The translations under genes and the position numbers were made by a program. The notes under the pieces were generated by a model. The model was given only the letters and a program-made list of their open reading frames with translations, did no database searches and was not told where the DNA came from. From CALNYZ01 sp942490945 (lineage in GTDB: Bacteria; Pseudomonadota; Gammaproteobacteria; UBA6429; Thiohalophilaceae), in assembly GCA_942490945.1 (NCBI GenBank), contig CALNYZ010000044.1, forward strand, positions 620,001-684,000: a stretch of DNA of 64,000 nt, written 5' to 3'. Shown here piece by piece: positions 17,210 to 26,367 of the stretch (position 1 is its first letter; each line of letters opens with the position of its first letter).

Positions 17210-18037
17210 ATGCAGCATCGTAGTATTTTCGCCATTCTATTTGCTTGTCTGATCTTTACCAGCACGAACACTAATGCTGTCTTTGAAAAACTACAGTTCG
17301 GCATCGTGCCACAACAAACGCCGGCAAAACTGTTTCGCGACTGGCAGCCCATCACCGCCTATATCAGCACACAACTTGGTACCCAGGTAATGTTTGTTAC
17401 CGCACCAACCATTAGTGAATTTGAAACACGTTGCGCGCAGGGCAAGTATGACATTGCCTACATGAATCCTTTTCATTATGTGCGCTTTGCCAAAAAGCCC
17501 GGCTATCGCGTAATAGCCAATCAGTCAAACAAAAAACTCAAGGGTATTTTTGTCGTAAAAAGTGATACCAAAATCAAGTCACTCGCCGATGTCGATGGCA
17601 AGACTATCTATTTTCCCAGTCCGAATGCCTTTGCCGCCAGTTTGCTGACCCAGTCCCTGTTACGTCAGCGCGGTATCAAGTACACACCTCATTTTGTTGG
17701 CACGCACGATATTGTGTATCGAAATATCAGCCTCAATATGGCACCGGTGGGTGGTGGCATTGTTCGCACCTTTAACACACAACCCGAACCATTAAGGAAA
17801 AAATTACGCATACTTGAAACGACTAAAGGCTATACACCGCATGCCTTTGCCGTACACCCGCGCGTGCCGGATGAAACCGTTAAGAAGATACAGGCCATCC
17901 TGATTAACTTGCCAGCACATTTACGTGCACCCTTACATTTTAATCCCTTGCAATCCGCAGATGACAAGGCCTACAACGATATTCGTGAACTGAACCTGCA
18001 GGATCTGAAAAGCAAAATCCCAAACGTCCAGCCTTGA
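17210..18037 (+). CDS. PhnD-like periplasmic substrate-binding protein
   Basis: 275 residues from the ATG at 17210, which gives a clean signal peptide (MQHRSIFAILFACLIFTSTN, then TNA); the longer frame from 17138 would hide it. The body shows FGIVPQQTPAKLFRDWQPIT, then IAYMNPFHYV and SLADVDGKTIYFPSP, all typical of PhnD-type phosphonate/phosphite-binding proteins. No permease or ATPase lies beside it. It interrupts the macromolecular block between yqeY and dnaG, on the same strand, with about 70 nt before dnaG. The ligand is unknown; orphan PhnD-like proteins may also act as sensor inputs. Confidence 0.82.
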   Translation: MQHRSIFAILFACLIFTSTNTNAVFEKLQFGIVPQQTPAKLFRDWQPITAYISTQLGTQVMFVTAPTISEFETRCAQGKYDIAYMNPFHYVRFAKKPGYRVIANQSNKKLKGIFVVKSDTKIKSLADVDGKTIYFPSPNAFAASLLTQSLLRQRGIKYTPHFVGTHDIVYRNISLNMAPVGGGIVRTFNTQPEPLRKKLRILETTKGYTPHAFAVHPRVPDETVKKIQAILINLPAHLRAPLHFNPLQSADDKAYNDIRELNLQDLKSKIPNVQP

Positions 18038-18108
18038 AACAGTAAAGCCGATCCCGGTTGAGATCTTAGCCGTGCAGCTGTGTAGAAAAACCCATAAACT
18101 CTACCCCC

Positions 18109-19947
18109 ATGGCTGGTCGTATACCTCAATCCTTTATTGATGACTTGATTGCCCGCGTGGATATCGTGGAAGTGATCGATGCCCGTGTGCCCTTAAAAAA
18201 GAAAGGCCATGAATACCAGGCATGCTGCCCGTTTCATAATGAAAAAACCCCGTCTTTTACCGTCAGTCCCACCAAGCAGTTTTATCATTGCTTCGGCTGC
18301 GGTGCGCATGGCACGGCGCTCGGTTTTTTGATGGAATACGAACACATGGCCTTCCCCGAGGCAGTCGAGGCACTCGCCCACGCGCAGGGTCTGGATATAC
18401 CTTATGAACAGGGCAGTGCGCCGGGACCTGGTGCAGCGAAACAAAAATCTGAAGCCAACACCCTGTTTGAATTACTGCACGCGGTGGACGCTTACTACCA
18501 GCAACAGTTGCGCAAACATCCCCAGGCGAGTACGGCTGTGGACTACCTGAAGCAACGTGGTTTGAGCGGCGAGATTGCCAAGGAATACGGACTGGGCTTT
18601 GCACCACCCGGTTATGACAACCTGTTACAGGGCCTGCCAAGCCAGCCGGATCTGGAAGCCAACCTCATTAAAACCGGCATGCGCATCCTGCGCGATGAGT
18701 CCAATCAACAGGCTAACAAGAGTCGCAGCTATGACCGCTTTCGCAACCGCATCATGTTCCCGATACGCGACCAACGTGGCCGACCGATCGCGTTCGGTGG
18801 TCGTATATTGGAGGGGGGTGATGATGCACAGGGACGTGCGAATGCCGCGGGAGGCAGGACGCCGGGAGCGGCTATGCCGAAGTACCTGAACTCACCGGAA
18901 ACACCATTGTTCCACAAAGGCCGGGAGTTATACGGCCTGTATGAATGCCGTAAGGCATTGAGAAATATCGATAAAATCCTTGTCGTGGAAGGCTATATGG
19001 ACGTGGTGGCGCTGGCACAGTTTGGGGTCCGTTATGCCGTGGCGACGCTTGGTACCGCCACCACCGCTGACCACGTACAAAAATTGTTTCGCCTCACCGC
19101 GACCATCATTTTCTGTTTCGATGGTGACCGCGCGGGCCGCGATGCCGCCTGGCGTGCGCTGGATAATGTCATGTCGGTCATGCGTGAAGGTTACCAGGTG
19201 AAATTTATGTTTTTACCCGATGGTGAAGACCCGGACAGCTATATTCGCCAACACGGCAAGGACGTGTTCGAAGCCGAGATGGATAAATCGCAAACCCTGA
19301 CGAGCTTTTTCCTGACTCAGCTGGGCACCAAAACCGAACTCGGCTCACCGGAAGGTTCAGCCCGACTGGTCAAGCTCGCCCAGCCATACATCAACAAGTT
19401 ACAACCCGGAATTTACAAGCAAATGCTCGTCAGCCAGCTGGCTGACTTCGTGCGTTTTGAAAAAGACGAGATTGCTCAAGCACTTGGCGCGGTTTCCGCG
19501 CCAACCGGCAAGCCGGCACGGGCAAAGAAAATACCCCACGCGCCGCCCAGCCAGGTACGTACCGCGCTGACCCGCCTGCTTTACCAGCCGGCGCTGGCGC
19601 AGACATTTCAGGATTTATCTGTGTTGAAACAGGCTGAGCTGCCGGGTATGACATTACTGTGTACGGTACTTGAATTATTGCATGCCCATCCCAATCTCAC
19701 TTGTGCAGGTATATTGGAAAAACTCCGTGATCAGGAGCAAGCCAGCCATCTGGCCAAGCTGGCACACTGGCAACCTGAGCTGGAAGACGCCCAACTTGGC
19801 GATGAATTCGCCGGTGCGATGAATGCGCTGCTGCAACTCACTCGCGAACAGCGGCTGGATGCGCTGCTGGTCAAATCAAGTCACGCGCAACTCACTGATG
19901 AGGAAAAACGCGAACTCCAGCAACTTACACAACGCACTGGCGTCTAA
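18109..19947 (+). CDS. dnaG: DNA primase
   Basis: 612 residues. The N-terminal zinc-binding domain has C40, H43, C61 and C64 in CCPFHNEKTPSF and YHCFGCG. The TOPRIM catalytic core has VVEGYMDVVAL, TLGTATT and FDGDRAGRDAAWRA. The C-terminal DnaB-interaction domain is long and helical. DnaG lays down RNA primers at the fork. An alanine/glycine-rich insertion (GDDAQGRANAAGGRTPGAAM, near residue 241) precedes the core and looks like a local linker expansion. Followed by rpoD after about 160 nt. Confidence 0.97.
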   Translation: MAGRIPQSFIDDLIARVDIVEVIDARVPLKKKGHEYQACCPFHNEKTPSFTVSPTKQFYHCFGCGAHGTALGFLMEYEHMAFPEAVEALAHAQGLDIPYEQGSAPGPGAAKQKSEANTLFELLHAVDAYYQQQLRKHPQASTAVDYLKQRGLSGEIAKEYGLGFAPPGYDNLLQGLPSQPDLEANLIKTGMRILRDESNQQANKSRSYDRFRNRIMFPIRDQRGRPIAFGGRILEGGDDAQGRANAAGGRTPGAAMPKYLNSPETPLFHKGRELYGLYECRKALRNIDKILVVEGYMDVVALAQFGVRYAVATLGTATTADHVQKLFRLTATIIFCFDGDRAGRDAAWRALDNVMSVMREGYQVKFMFLPDGEDPDSYIRQHGKDVFEAEMDKSQTLTSFFLTQLGTKTELGSPEGSARLVKLAQPYINKLQPGIYKQMLVSQLADFVRFEKDEIAQALGAVSAPTGKPARAKKIPHAPPSQVRTALTRLLYQPALAQTFQDLSVLKQAELPGMTLLCTVLELLHAHPNLTCAGILEKLRDQEQASHLAKLAHWQPELEDAQLGDEFAGAMNALLQLTREQRLDALLVKSSHAQLTDEEKRELQQLTQRTGV

Positions 19948-20105
19948 TTAAGCACGATAGTGCCAAGTTGTGTATCGCTTTTTTTAATTCAGTCTACTAT
20001 TAAAAGGCTAAACATCGAGGCCCTATCTAGTGTAAAATGCGCGGCCTTTATGCCTCCATAACCAGGTATAGATTATTCAATATGAGCGTTTCTCGAGCAC
20101 AAATT

Positions 20106-21953
20106 ATGAAACAAAATACGCCGCAATCGCAGCTTAAGTTATTGATTGCAAAAGGAAAAGAGCAAGGCTATCTCACTTATGCAGAGGTCAATGACCACCT
20201 GCCTGACGATATTGTCGATCCAGAACAGATTGAAGACATTGTTGCCATGATTGGCGACATGGGCATCACCGTGTACGAAACCGCCCCTGATGCCGATACG
20301 CTACTCGACCAGAGCAATGACGTCGATGAAGACGCCGCCGAAGAAGCTGCCCAGGCTTTGGTCAATGTCGATGCCGACTTTGGACGCACCACCGACCCGG
20401 TTCGCATGTATATGCGCGAAATGGGCGCAGTCGAACTGCTGACCCGTGCCGGCGAAATCGAAATCGCCAAACGTATCGAAGAAGGTCTCAAACAAATGCT
20501 CTCGGCACTGGTGTGTTTTCCGGACACCGTGGGCATCCTGCTGGACGAATACAACAAGATCGAGCTTGAGCAAGCCAAGCTTACTGACATTATCAGTGAC
20601 TTCATTGATCCAAATGCGCCGGATGATATTCCTTCGCCGACCTACACTGCACCGGATAGTACTACCGACTCGGACAGTAACGATGACAGTGACGACGATG
20701 ACGACGACGACAGCACCACCGCCGAAGTCGATACCGGTCCGGATCCGGAAGAAGCGAAACGTCGCTTTGTTCTGATCGGCAAACTGCACAAAAAAATGGT
20801 CACCGCGATTAAAAAGAGCGGCTTCCATGACAAGAAGACACTCAAGATTCGTAATGAGCTGATTGCTGAAATCATGCAATTAAAACTCACGCAAAAAATG
20901 CTCGACCGACTCATCGCGCAAATGCGTGCCCTGGTTGATAACATTCGTACCCAGGAAAGAGTGATCATGGATACCTGTGTCAATATTGCACACATGCCAC
21001 GCAAGGAATTTGTTACCTCGTTCCCGGAAAACGAAGCGGATCTGAACTGGTTACAAAAACACATTGATAGTGGCCAAAAATATTCCGCGATTCTTGCCGA
21101 GCACAAGGATGAAATTCTGAAAGCACAATACAAACTGTCCGAGCTTGAACAGAACAACGGTGTCAGCATTTCCGAAATTAAAGACGTCAATCGAAAAATG
21201 TCGATTGGTGAAGCCAAGGCGCGGCGTGCGAAAAAGGAAATGGTCGAAGCCAACTTGCGGCTGGTTATTTCTATCGCGAAAAAATATACCAACCGTGGCT
21301 TGCAGTTCCTCGATCTGATTCAGGAAGGCAATATCGGTTTGATGAAAGCCGTGGATAAATTTGAATACCGTCGTGGTTATAAATTCTCGACGTATGCCAC
21401 CTGGTGGATTCGCCAGGCAATTACACGTTCGATTGCTGATCAGGCGCGCACCATTCGTATTCCGGTACACATGATTGAAACCATTAACAAGCTGAACCGA
21501 ATTTCGCGCCAGATGTTACAAGAGATGGGTCGCGAAGCAACACCGGAAGAACTGGCCGAGCGCATGGAAATGCCGGAAGACAAGGTACGCAAGGTATTAA
21601 AAATTGCCAAAGAACCGATCTCCATGGAAACACCGATTGGTGATGATGAAGATTCGCATCTTGGCGATTTCATTGAAGACGGCAACGCGGCCTCACCAAT
21701 TGATTCCGCTACCGGTTCGGGCTTGAGTGAAGCCACCCAGGAAATACTCGAAGGCCTCACCGCACGCGAAGCAAAAGTCCTGCGCATGCGTTTTGGAATC
21801 GACATGAATACCGACCACACGCTGGAAGAAGTTGGTAAACAGTTTGATGTGACACGCGAACGTATTCGTCAGATTGAAGCCAAGGCATTGCGTAAACTGC
21901 GTCACCCGAGTCGTTCGGATCAATTACGCAGTTTCCTGGATTCGGATAATTAA
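20106..21953 (+). CDS. rpoD: RNA polymerase sigma factor RpoD (sigma-70)
   Basis: 615 residues from MKQNTPQSQLKLLIAKGKEQ, which aligns with the start of E. coli sigma-70 (MEQNPQSQLKLL). An ATG at 20082 would add 8 residues. Region 1.1 is followed by a non-conserved acidic insert rich in Asp/Ser at about residues 190-215. Region 2 holds FSTYATWWIRQAITRSIADQ near 437; region 4 ends VTRERIRQIEAKALRKLRHP. It directs core polymerase to housekeeping promoters and is the last gene of the macromolecular block. Confidence 0.98.
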   Translation: MKQNTPQSQLKLLIAKGKEQGYLTYAEVNDHLPDDIVDPEQIEDIVAMIGDMGITVYETAPDADTLLDQSNDVDEDAAEEAAQALVNVDADFGRTTDPVRMYMREMGAVELLTRAGEIEIAKRIEEGLKQMLSALVCFPDTVGILLDEYNKIELEQAKLTDIISDFIDPNAPDDIPSPTYTAPDSTTDSDSNDDSDDDDDDDSTTAEVDTGPDPEEAKRRFVLIGKLHKKMVTAIKKSGFHDKKTLKIRNELIAEIMQLKLTQKMLDRLIAQMRALVDNIRTQERVIMDTCVNIAHMPRKEFVTSFPENEADLNWLQKHIDSGQKYSAILAEHKDEILKAQYKLSELEQNNGVSISEIKDVNRKMSIGEAKARRAKKEMVEANLRLVISIAKKYTNRGLQFLDLIQEGNIGLMKAVDKFEYRRGYKFSTYATWWIRQAITRSIADQARTIRIPVHMIETINKLNRISRQMLQEMGREATPEELAERMEMPEDKVRKVLKIAKEPISMETPIGDDEDSHLGDFIEDGNAASPIDSATGSGLSEATQEILEGLTAREAKVLRMRFGIDMNTDHTLEEVGKQFDVTRERIRQIEAKALRKLRHPSRSDQLRSFLDSDN

Positions 21954-21965
21954 TTAAAAATTAAA

Positions 21966-21993
21966 TTTCGCATAACGCGTTTGTTATGCGAAA
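21966..21993 (+). terminator. Probable rpoD terminator
   Basis: TTTCGCATAA and TTATGCGAAA form a perfect 10-bp inverted repeat around 8 nt, 12 nt past the rpoD stop. The T-tract after it is poor, so it may act bidirectionally or weakly. Confidence 0.6.
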
Positions 21994-22032
21994 ATTCGCT
22001 TGTTAATAACATTAGTTTAAAAATAAAGTTCA

Positions 22033-22379
22033 GGGCCTGTAGCTCAGTTGGTTAGAGCAGGGGACTCATCAAAATGGTGCGTTCATATCGAAAAATATGA
22101 AATGAACGGGATGAATTCAGGGAAACCTTCCAGTTGTGATAAACAATTGATGGCAATCCTGAGCCAAGTCGAAGGTATACCTTCGAACGGTGCAGAGACT
22201 ACCTGGGGACTGGTTTTTCAATAAACCGAAGTGTCCTTAATAACAGGCAAGAGCGTCCCGCGCCCAAACAAACCATGCACTTGTTGGTGTTGTGGGTGAT
22301 GATATAGTCCGCGCTTGATAGAAATATCAGGATTACGTGAATCCCTTGGTCGTAGGTTCAAGTCCTACCGGGCCCACCA
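22033..22379 (+). tRNA. Split tRNA with CAU anticodon, probably tRNA-Ile2 (lysidine type)
   Basis: The two exons are 22033-22069 and 22340-22379. Joined, they give a 77-nt tRNA with CCA encoded: acceptor GGGCCTG/CGGGCCC (one G-T), D arm GCTC/GAGC, anticodon stem GGGGA/TCCCT around CTCATAA, and T arm GTAGG-TTCAAGT-CCTAC. The anticodon is CAU. The variable loop and T arm (TTGGTCG) look like tRNA-Ile(CAU), which TilS changes to lysidine to read AUA, rather than elongator Met. The 5' exon ends exactly after anticodon base 36. Elongator Met remains possible until the full set of genome tRNAs is compared. Confidence 0.85.
22070..22339 (+). ncRNA. Group I self-splicing intron in tRNA anticodon loop
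   Basis: 270 nt. The 5' exon end GGACTCAT (22062-22069) can pair with GTGCGTTC (22077-22084), 7 of 8 positions, with a U-G pair at the splice site (P1). P4 pairs TTCAGG with CCTGAG (22116-22121 and 22158-22163). AATCCTGAGCCAAG (22155-22168) and GGTGCAGAGACTACC (22189-22203) are the conserved core strings. P7 pairs GACTA (22197-22201) with TAGTC (22305-22309) inside GATATAGTCC. The intron ends in G at 22339. The core strings are very like cyanobacterial tRNA-Leu and Azoarcus tRNA-Ile introns (subgroup IC3). No reading frame for a homing endonuclease is present. Confidence 0.92.
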
Positions 22380-22481
22380 AACATTTGTAATAATTGTTCC
22401 TGTGTATGTACCCATAAAATGGCCATTTGGCCACTTTATAGTAACTTGCGAGCATAAAGGTGTAGCTTACTAATTTAGAAT

Positions 22482-23192
22482 CTAGCACCGACGTTCTGCA
22501 TTCATCCCTTTTAACAATAGCCATAGACATAATGCAAGCTCTGCGATAAATGGGACAATGTAAATTGGCTCAAAGTACGGCAAATAGGCGGGTAAAAGAA
22601 AACGCAGATAGCTCCCTGTTAGATAAACGACGCCTGCTGCTATCAAACCGTATCCCAGCAGTGCTGGAACAAATTCAGATTTAATAAGCAAGTATCCAAT
22701 GATTAAACTGGAGATGCCAAAAAAAATAAGCCCAAGGTCGTAACCGTGGCTGTGTATTTCTAAAAACAACATCGCCAGATTATTCAGTTGCTCAATGCTG
22801 AAGACAGTTTTGTAACCATCGCCTTTGAACAATAACAACGCTACAAAGTAATTGAGCAAATTAAACGCCAGTATGGCCGCTTGTGTTAGCCGCAATGCGG
22901 CTGCGATTAACGCAAGTGTTTTGTTGACTGGCTTGAGCAGGACATAAAAAAGGACTGCTATAGCAACATCACTTAATAACATTATCGTGTCTGCCACAAA
23001 TCCAAACCGGAATAATTCTTCAGATGCCAGTATATTGTTTGCCGTAGTGGCAGCATCATTGATAACGATCAGGCTGGAGCGAATAAATACTTCACTGGAA
23101 ACACCAAACACGATGAGCGTTAGATACAGTAGTCCAGCAACTCTTGCATAAAAACGTCGCGGACGATCGATTTTACTCTCAGACAATGTCAT
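22482..23192 (-). CDS. DUF4386 family integral membrane protein
   Basis: 236 residues. Six or so hydrophobic segments are visible, starting with FYARVAGLLYLTLIVFGVSS and ending with AELALCLWLLL. The N-terminus and the central LNYFVALLLFKG fit DUF4386, membrane proteins of unknown function. It starts 21 nt after the nitroreductase stop with an AGGAGGAG ribosome-binding site, so it is the last gene of the five-gene operon. The role in that operon is unknown. Confidence 0.8.
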   Translation of the reverse strand: MTLSESKIDRPRRFYARVAGLLYLTLIVFGVSSEVFIRSSLIVINDAATTANNILASEELFRFGFVADTIMLLSDVAIAVLFYVLLKPVNKTLALIAAALRLTQAAILAFNLLNYFVALLLFKGDGYKTVFSIEQLNNLAMLFLEIHSHGYDLGLIFFGISSLIIGYLLIKSEFVPALLGYGLIAAGVVYLTGSYLRFLLPAYLPYFEPIYIVPFIAELALCLWLLLKGMNAERRC

Positions 23193-23213
23193 GATGACTC
23201 CTCCTTTTACTTG

Positions 23214-23840
23214 CTACATAGCGATGACCATTTCAGCATGGTCATACCGCACCTTGGCTAACTTGGCATTACCATCATCAGGGTGTCGTATACCCAGCGC
23301 GCAGATCACCACAGATTCTAATCCCATCTCCCCCAGGCCTAGTACACGATTAAACCCCGCAGGTTCGAACCCGGTCATGGGGCAAGTATCAATCTCCATG
23401 GTCGCAGCTGCCGTCAGCATGGTACCAAGGGCGATATATGCTTGCTGGTGCGCCCACTCCCGTTTTTGTGCTGTGCTCTTACTGTCAAACACCGATTTTA
23501 TGTGCTCTGCCAAACCTCGCAAATCATCAACTGACTTTCTACGTGTATCGGCAACCACACGAACATATCTATCCACTAATTCATCACCGATATCAGTTTG
23601 CACAGCAATCACAATAAGATGAGAGCAATTAACTACCTTGTCTTGCCCCATTGCATACTCAAACAAATCCTTACGCACACCGACATCATTAACTTCGATC
23701 AATCTGAAAGGTTGCAAGCCATAGGACGTGGCACTTAACCGGGTTGCAGTTAATAGTTCCTGTACCCTTGACTCTTCGATTCGTTCAGATGAAAACTTTC
23801 TTACGGCATAACGCCAGTTCAATGCTTCGACTATGTTCAT
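23214..23840 (-). CDS. NAD(P)H-dependent nitroreductase family protein
   Basis: 208 residues. MNIVEALNWRYAVRKFSSER carries the family's FMN-binding RxSxR-like start (RYAVRKFS), followed by SATSYGLQPFRLIEV, the FMN-contact segment, and GFEPAGFNRVLGL near residue 158. Such enzymes reduce nitro groups, quinones or flavins, usually as dimers. A GAGGATT element precedes the ATG. It lies 34 nt after the EamA gene and before DUF4386; in this setting it may detoxify an aromatic or quinoid compound, which is inference. Confidence 0.85.
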   Translation of the reverse strand: MNIVEALNWRYAVRKFSSERIEESRVQELLTATRLSATSYGLQPFRLIEVNDVGVRKDLFEYAMGQDKVVNCSHLIVIAVQTDIGDELVDRYVRVVADTRRKSVDDLRGLAEHIKSVFDSKSTAQKREWAHQQAYIALGTMLTAAATMEIDTCPMTGFEPAGFNRVLGLGEMGLESVVICALGIRHPDDGNAKLAKVRYDHAEMVIAM

Positions 23841-23874
23841 GATTAAATCCTCTGAATAAATTTTAAATTTTGCA

Positions 23875-24786
23875 CTATCGTTCTGAAATAACTGATACCG
23901 TAGTTTTTGATTGCTGAACTATCTGGGTTACGGTTGTTAATAACACACCGATTAAAATGAATCCCATACTCAGCAAGTCTGTGTTGTCGTAATGTTCATC
24001 CCAAATCAACACACCGGCTATCATCGTTACTGCCGTAATCACATAACCCATCTGGCTGAGATACACCGGACCACCAACTCGAAGTAGCGAGAATGAAGCG
24101 AGGTAGGAAACACCTGCCATAAGTCCGAGCACAGTCAGAAGCAGACTGGTATCAAGCGATCCAGACAGATCAATATAAAAGTGACCGAGAAACAGGTTTA
24201 CGACGAACAAACAAATGCTTTGCACCGTCAACATACCGATAACCAGTGGCATGGCCTGGCTTCCAGCTGGCCAATAACGACTGCGGTAAATGTTGCTGAT
24301 GGCAAGCGTAACAGGAATTGCCAGCGCCAATATCATGTACAACCAATGCCCTGATAATTCAACCGTATCATCAGGCATGACTAACAATACAACACCACCA
24401 AGACCAACAACCAACCCCGTTAAACGTAGTGGGTGACCAGATTCCAGACCTAAAACACGTGCCAGGGCATAAGTCACGATGGGCGATAAGGCCGTCAGTA
24501 GCCCGACGATACCGACCTGTAACTGTTGAAATACAATAAAGGCCAGCACAAAAGGAAGACTTACACCAAGCAACCCTCCGAGCAGATAGTAAATAACATG
24601 TTGCTTATCCCAAACCGGAAACGTGCGTGACTTTAATGACACTAGCCAGACCACCAATGCTCCGCCACTCATTTGCCAGAACAGTATAAGTAACGGCGAT
24701 AGTTGTTCATTGCTGGCCTGCTTTCCTGCGATGAAAACACCGGCGGCCAGCACACCGGAAACAATAAGTAAGATGAATGCTTTCAT
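23875..24786 (-). CDS. EamA/DMT-family transporter
   Basis: 303 residues with about ten hydrophobic helices in two repeated halves, for example FILLIVSGVLAAGVFIAGKQ at the start and VITAVTMIAGVLIW in the second half. This is the drug/metabolite transporter superfamily, mostly small-molecule exporters. The ATG overlaps the upstream VOC gene's stop by 4 nt, so the two are translationally coupled. Substrate is unknown but is likely tied to the cyclase and VOC enzymes. Confidence 0.87.
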   Translation of the reverse strand: MKAFILLIVSGVLAAGVFIAGKQASNEQLSPLLILFWQMSGGALVVWLVSLKSRTFPVWDKQHVIYYLLGGLLGVSLPFVLAFIVFQQLQVGIVGLLTALSPIVTYALARVLGLESGHPLRLTGLVVGLGGVVLLVMPDDTVELSGHWLYMILALAIPVTLAISNIYRSRYWPAGSQAMPLVIGMLTVQSICLFVVNLFLGHFYIDLSGSLDTSLLLTVLGLMAGVSYLASFSLLRVGGPVYLSQMGYVITAVTMIAGVLIWDEHYDNTDLLSMGFILIGVLLTTVTQIVQQSKTTVSVISER

Positions 24787-25211
24787 AGCGTTTCCTCCTT
24801 GTGTATTTCATTTACTAATGGAGGTTGGGTAAACTCAATCACATTACGATCCGGGTCGCGAATAAAAACCGACGTTTTACCATCACCAAAGGTGACTGGC
24901 CCTTCGGTTATCGTAATATCCAATTCTGTGAGGAAACTTATAACACGCTGTATGTCTGCCACCTGCAAAGCAATATGTGTATAGCCTGCGTATTTTACTT
25001 TTTCATCCATTAACACATTGTGTTCTTTAACGTCACGGTCAACAAAGTCCAACAAGTTAAGCAGTGTCCCGTGTTGGTGACGCAGCACCAAAACATGTTC
25101 CTGAAGATCTTTTCGTGTTACTTCAAATCCAAAGTTTCTGTAAAAAGAAACAGAGCGATTAAAATCAGCGACACGTATACCAACATGATCAATTCCATTT
25201 ATTGCGATCAT
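24783..25211 (-). CDS. VOC family (glyoxalase/dioxygenase-like) metalloprotein
   Basis: 142 residues. IDHVGIRVADFNRSVSFYRN is the classic start of the vicinal-oxygen-chelate fold, with metal ligand His in DHVGI; YTHIALQVADIQRV is the second half with its own His; VFIRDPDRNVIEFTQP supplies the ligand Glu. Members include glyoxalase I, extradiol dioxygenases and resistance proteins. The gene overlaps the cyclase stop by 4 nt upstream and the EamA start by 4 nt downstream, a compact coupled unit. Confidence 0.88.
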   Translation of the reverse strand: MIAINGIDHVGIRVADFNRSVSFYRNFGFEVTRKDLQEHVLVLRHQHGTLLNLLDFVDRDVKEHNVLMDEKVKYAGYTHIALQVADIQRVISFLTELDITITEGPVTFGDGKTSVFIRDPDRNVIEFTQPPLVNEIHKEETL

Positions 25212-26224
25212 GACTCATCTCCTTTCGATGACCGTAACGGAATCGCAACAGGGCGCATGGGTGCTGCATCGGATCCACGCAACTTTAGTGAACCACCGAT
25301 AAAAGCAAATTCGTAAACCTTGTCCCGCGACAGCTGCTCCAGATAAACAAGTTCCATGATTGGCGCACCTTGTTGCGCAAGCAGATAACTATGAACGGGG
25401 ACATAGTTGTTCTCGACTTCAGAAGGAAACGCTTCAAAGCTAAGATTGTCAGCACCGACGATCATCGCGCCACCTTCCTCGATGAGAAAGCGGGCCGCCG
25501 CCATACCCAGACCGGGTGGGTTTTTCATATAGGTGGCGGCATCTTCGTATTGCTGCATACGGCCGGTTCGGATCAACACAACATCACCGGTCTGTAATTT
25601 GATGTTCTGCTTGCGTAACGTCTGGATAAGATCTTTTCGGTTTATTCGGTATCCATCCGGTAACACATCAACGCCTTTGGCGGCGGCGACATCAAGAAGC
25701 ACACCACGTGCAATAATCGGCGGAATATTCTCTGCACCCGCAACACGCCAGCCTCGATCACCGAGATGGTCTTTGGCCTTGAAGCCATTCCAGATTTCAC
25801 CGTTGAGTCCGAAGTGGTTCAGCGCATCGATATGTGTTCCCATGTGGGTGTACATCGATATCGCTGCACCCGTATAACTAACATGTTCATTCATGGCCAC
25901 GCCGAGCTTGAGCGGGTCATCAACGACGGTACCGTGCGGGGTATGGGTCATCCAGATACGGTAGTGAGGATCACCGGCCGCTTGCCAACTGGGCATTCCA
26001 ATAAAGTACTCGACCGAAAGATCGTAAACCGCACTGCCCTGTATCCGTGACAAAATGGCATGCTGGGTGGCGGGCGTCATTAAATTCAACCGGCCAATTT
26101 CATCCTTCGGTCCCCACGGGCTTTTGCCGACGGTCTCACTGGCAAGCACACTAGCAGAACCACCAACAATGATGAGTAACAGGAAGTAGCTTGGGAATTG
26201 CAGAAAATGTAAAAAATGCTTCAT
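25208..26224 (-). CDS. Exported cyclase-family (kynurenine formamidase-like) hydrolase
   Basis: 338 residues from the ATG at 26224, chosen over 26239 because GGAGG (26233-26237) lies 8 nt upstream of it. A signal peptide (LLIIVGGSASVLASE) suggests export. YTHMGTHIDALNHFG has the HxGTHxDxxxH metal-binding motif of the cyclase family, which hydrolyses cyclic or amide bonds with Zn or Mn. It is the first gene of an operon facing away from the LysR gene. The exported enzyme and the exporter downstream suggest an extracellular or periplasmic substrate. Confidence 0.85.
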   Translation of the reverse strand: MKHFLHFLQFPSYFLLLIIVGGSASVLASETVGKSPWGPKDEIGRLNLMTPATQHAILSRIQGSAVYDLSVEYFIGMPSWQAAGDPHYRIWMTHTPHGTVVDDPLKLGVAMNEHVSYTGAAISMYTHMGTHIDALNHFGLNGEIWNGFKAKDHLGDRGWRVAGAENIPPIIARGVLLDVAAAKGVDVLPDGYRINRKDLIQTLRKQNIKLQTGDVVLIRTGRMQQYEDAATYMKNPPGLGMAAARFLIEEGGAMIVGADNLSFEAFPSEVENNYVPVHSYLLAQQGAPIMELVYLEQLSRDKVYEFAFIGGSLKLRGSDAAPMRPVAIPLRSSKGDES

Positions 26225-26367
26225 TTGTGAATCCTCCATATGTAAAGGGTATAAACCGCACCAACAACGCTGGATTGACTGAAATAAAGCATAATTGTCT
26301 TTACTAACTGGATAATTAGTGATTTTTGAACAATACTGTTCACGATTATTAACTAATTAAACGAAGC

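Noticed and set aside
20301..20879. 192-residue ORF antisense to rpoD
   Set aside because: It lies over the acidic insert of sigma-70, which gives long antisense Val-rich frames.
22070..22339. Homing endonuclease in the group I intron
   Set aside because: The intron is about 270 nt and has no open frame of useful length on either strand.
22333..22530. 65-residue minus-strand ORF over the tRNA 3' exon (GPVGLEPTT)
   Set aside because: This peptide is the known translation artefact of antisense tRNA sequence.
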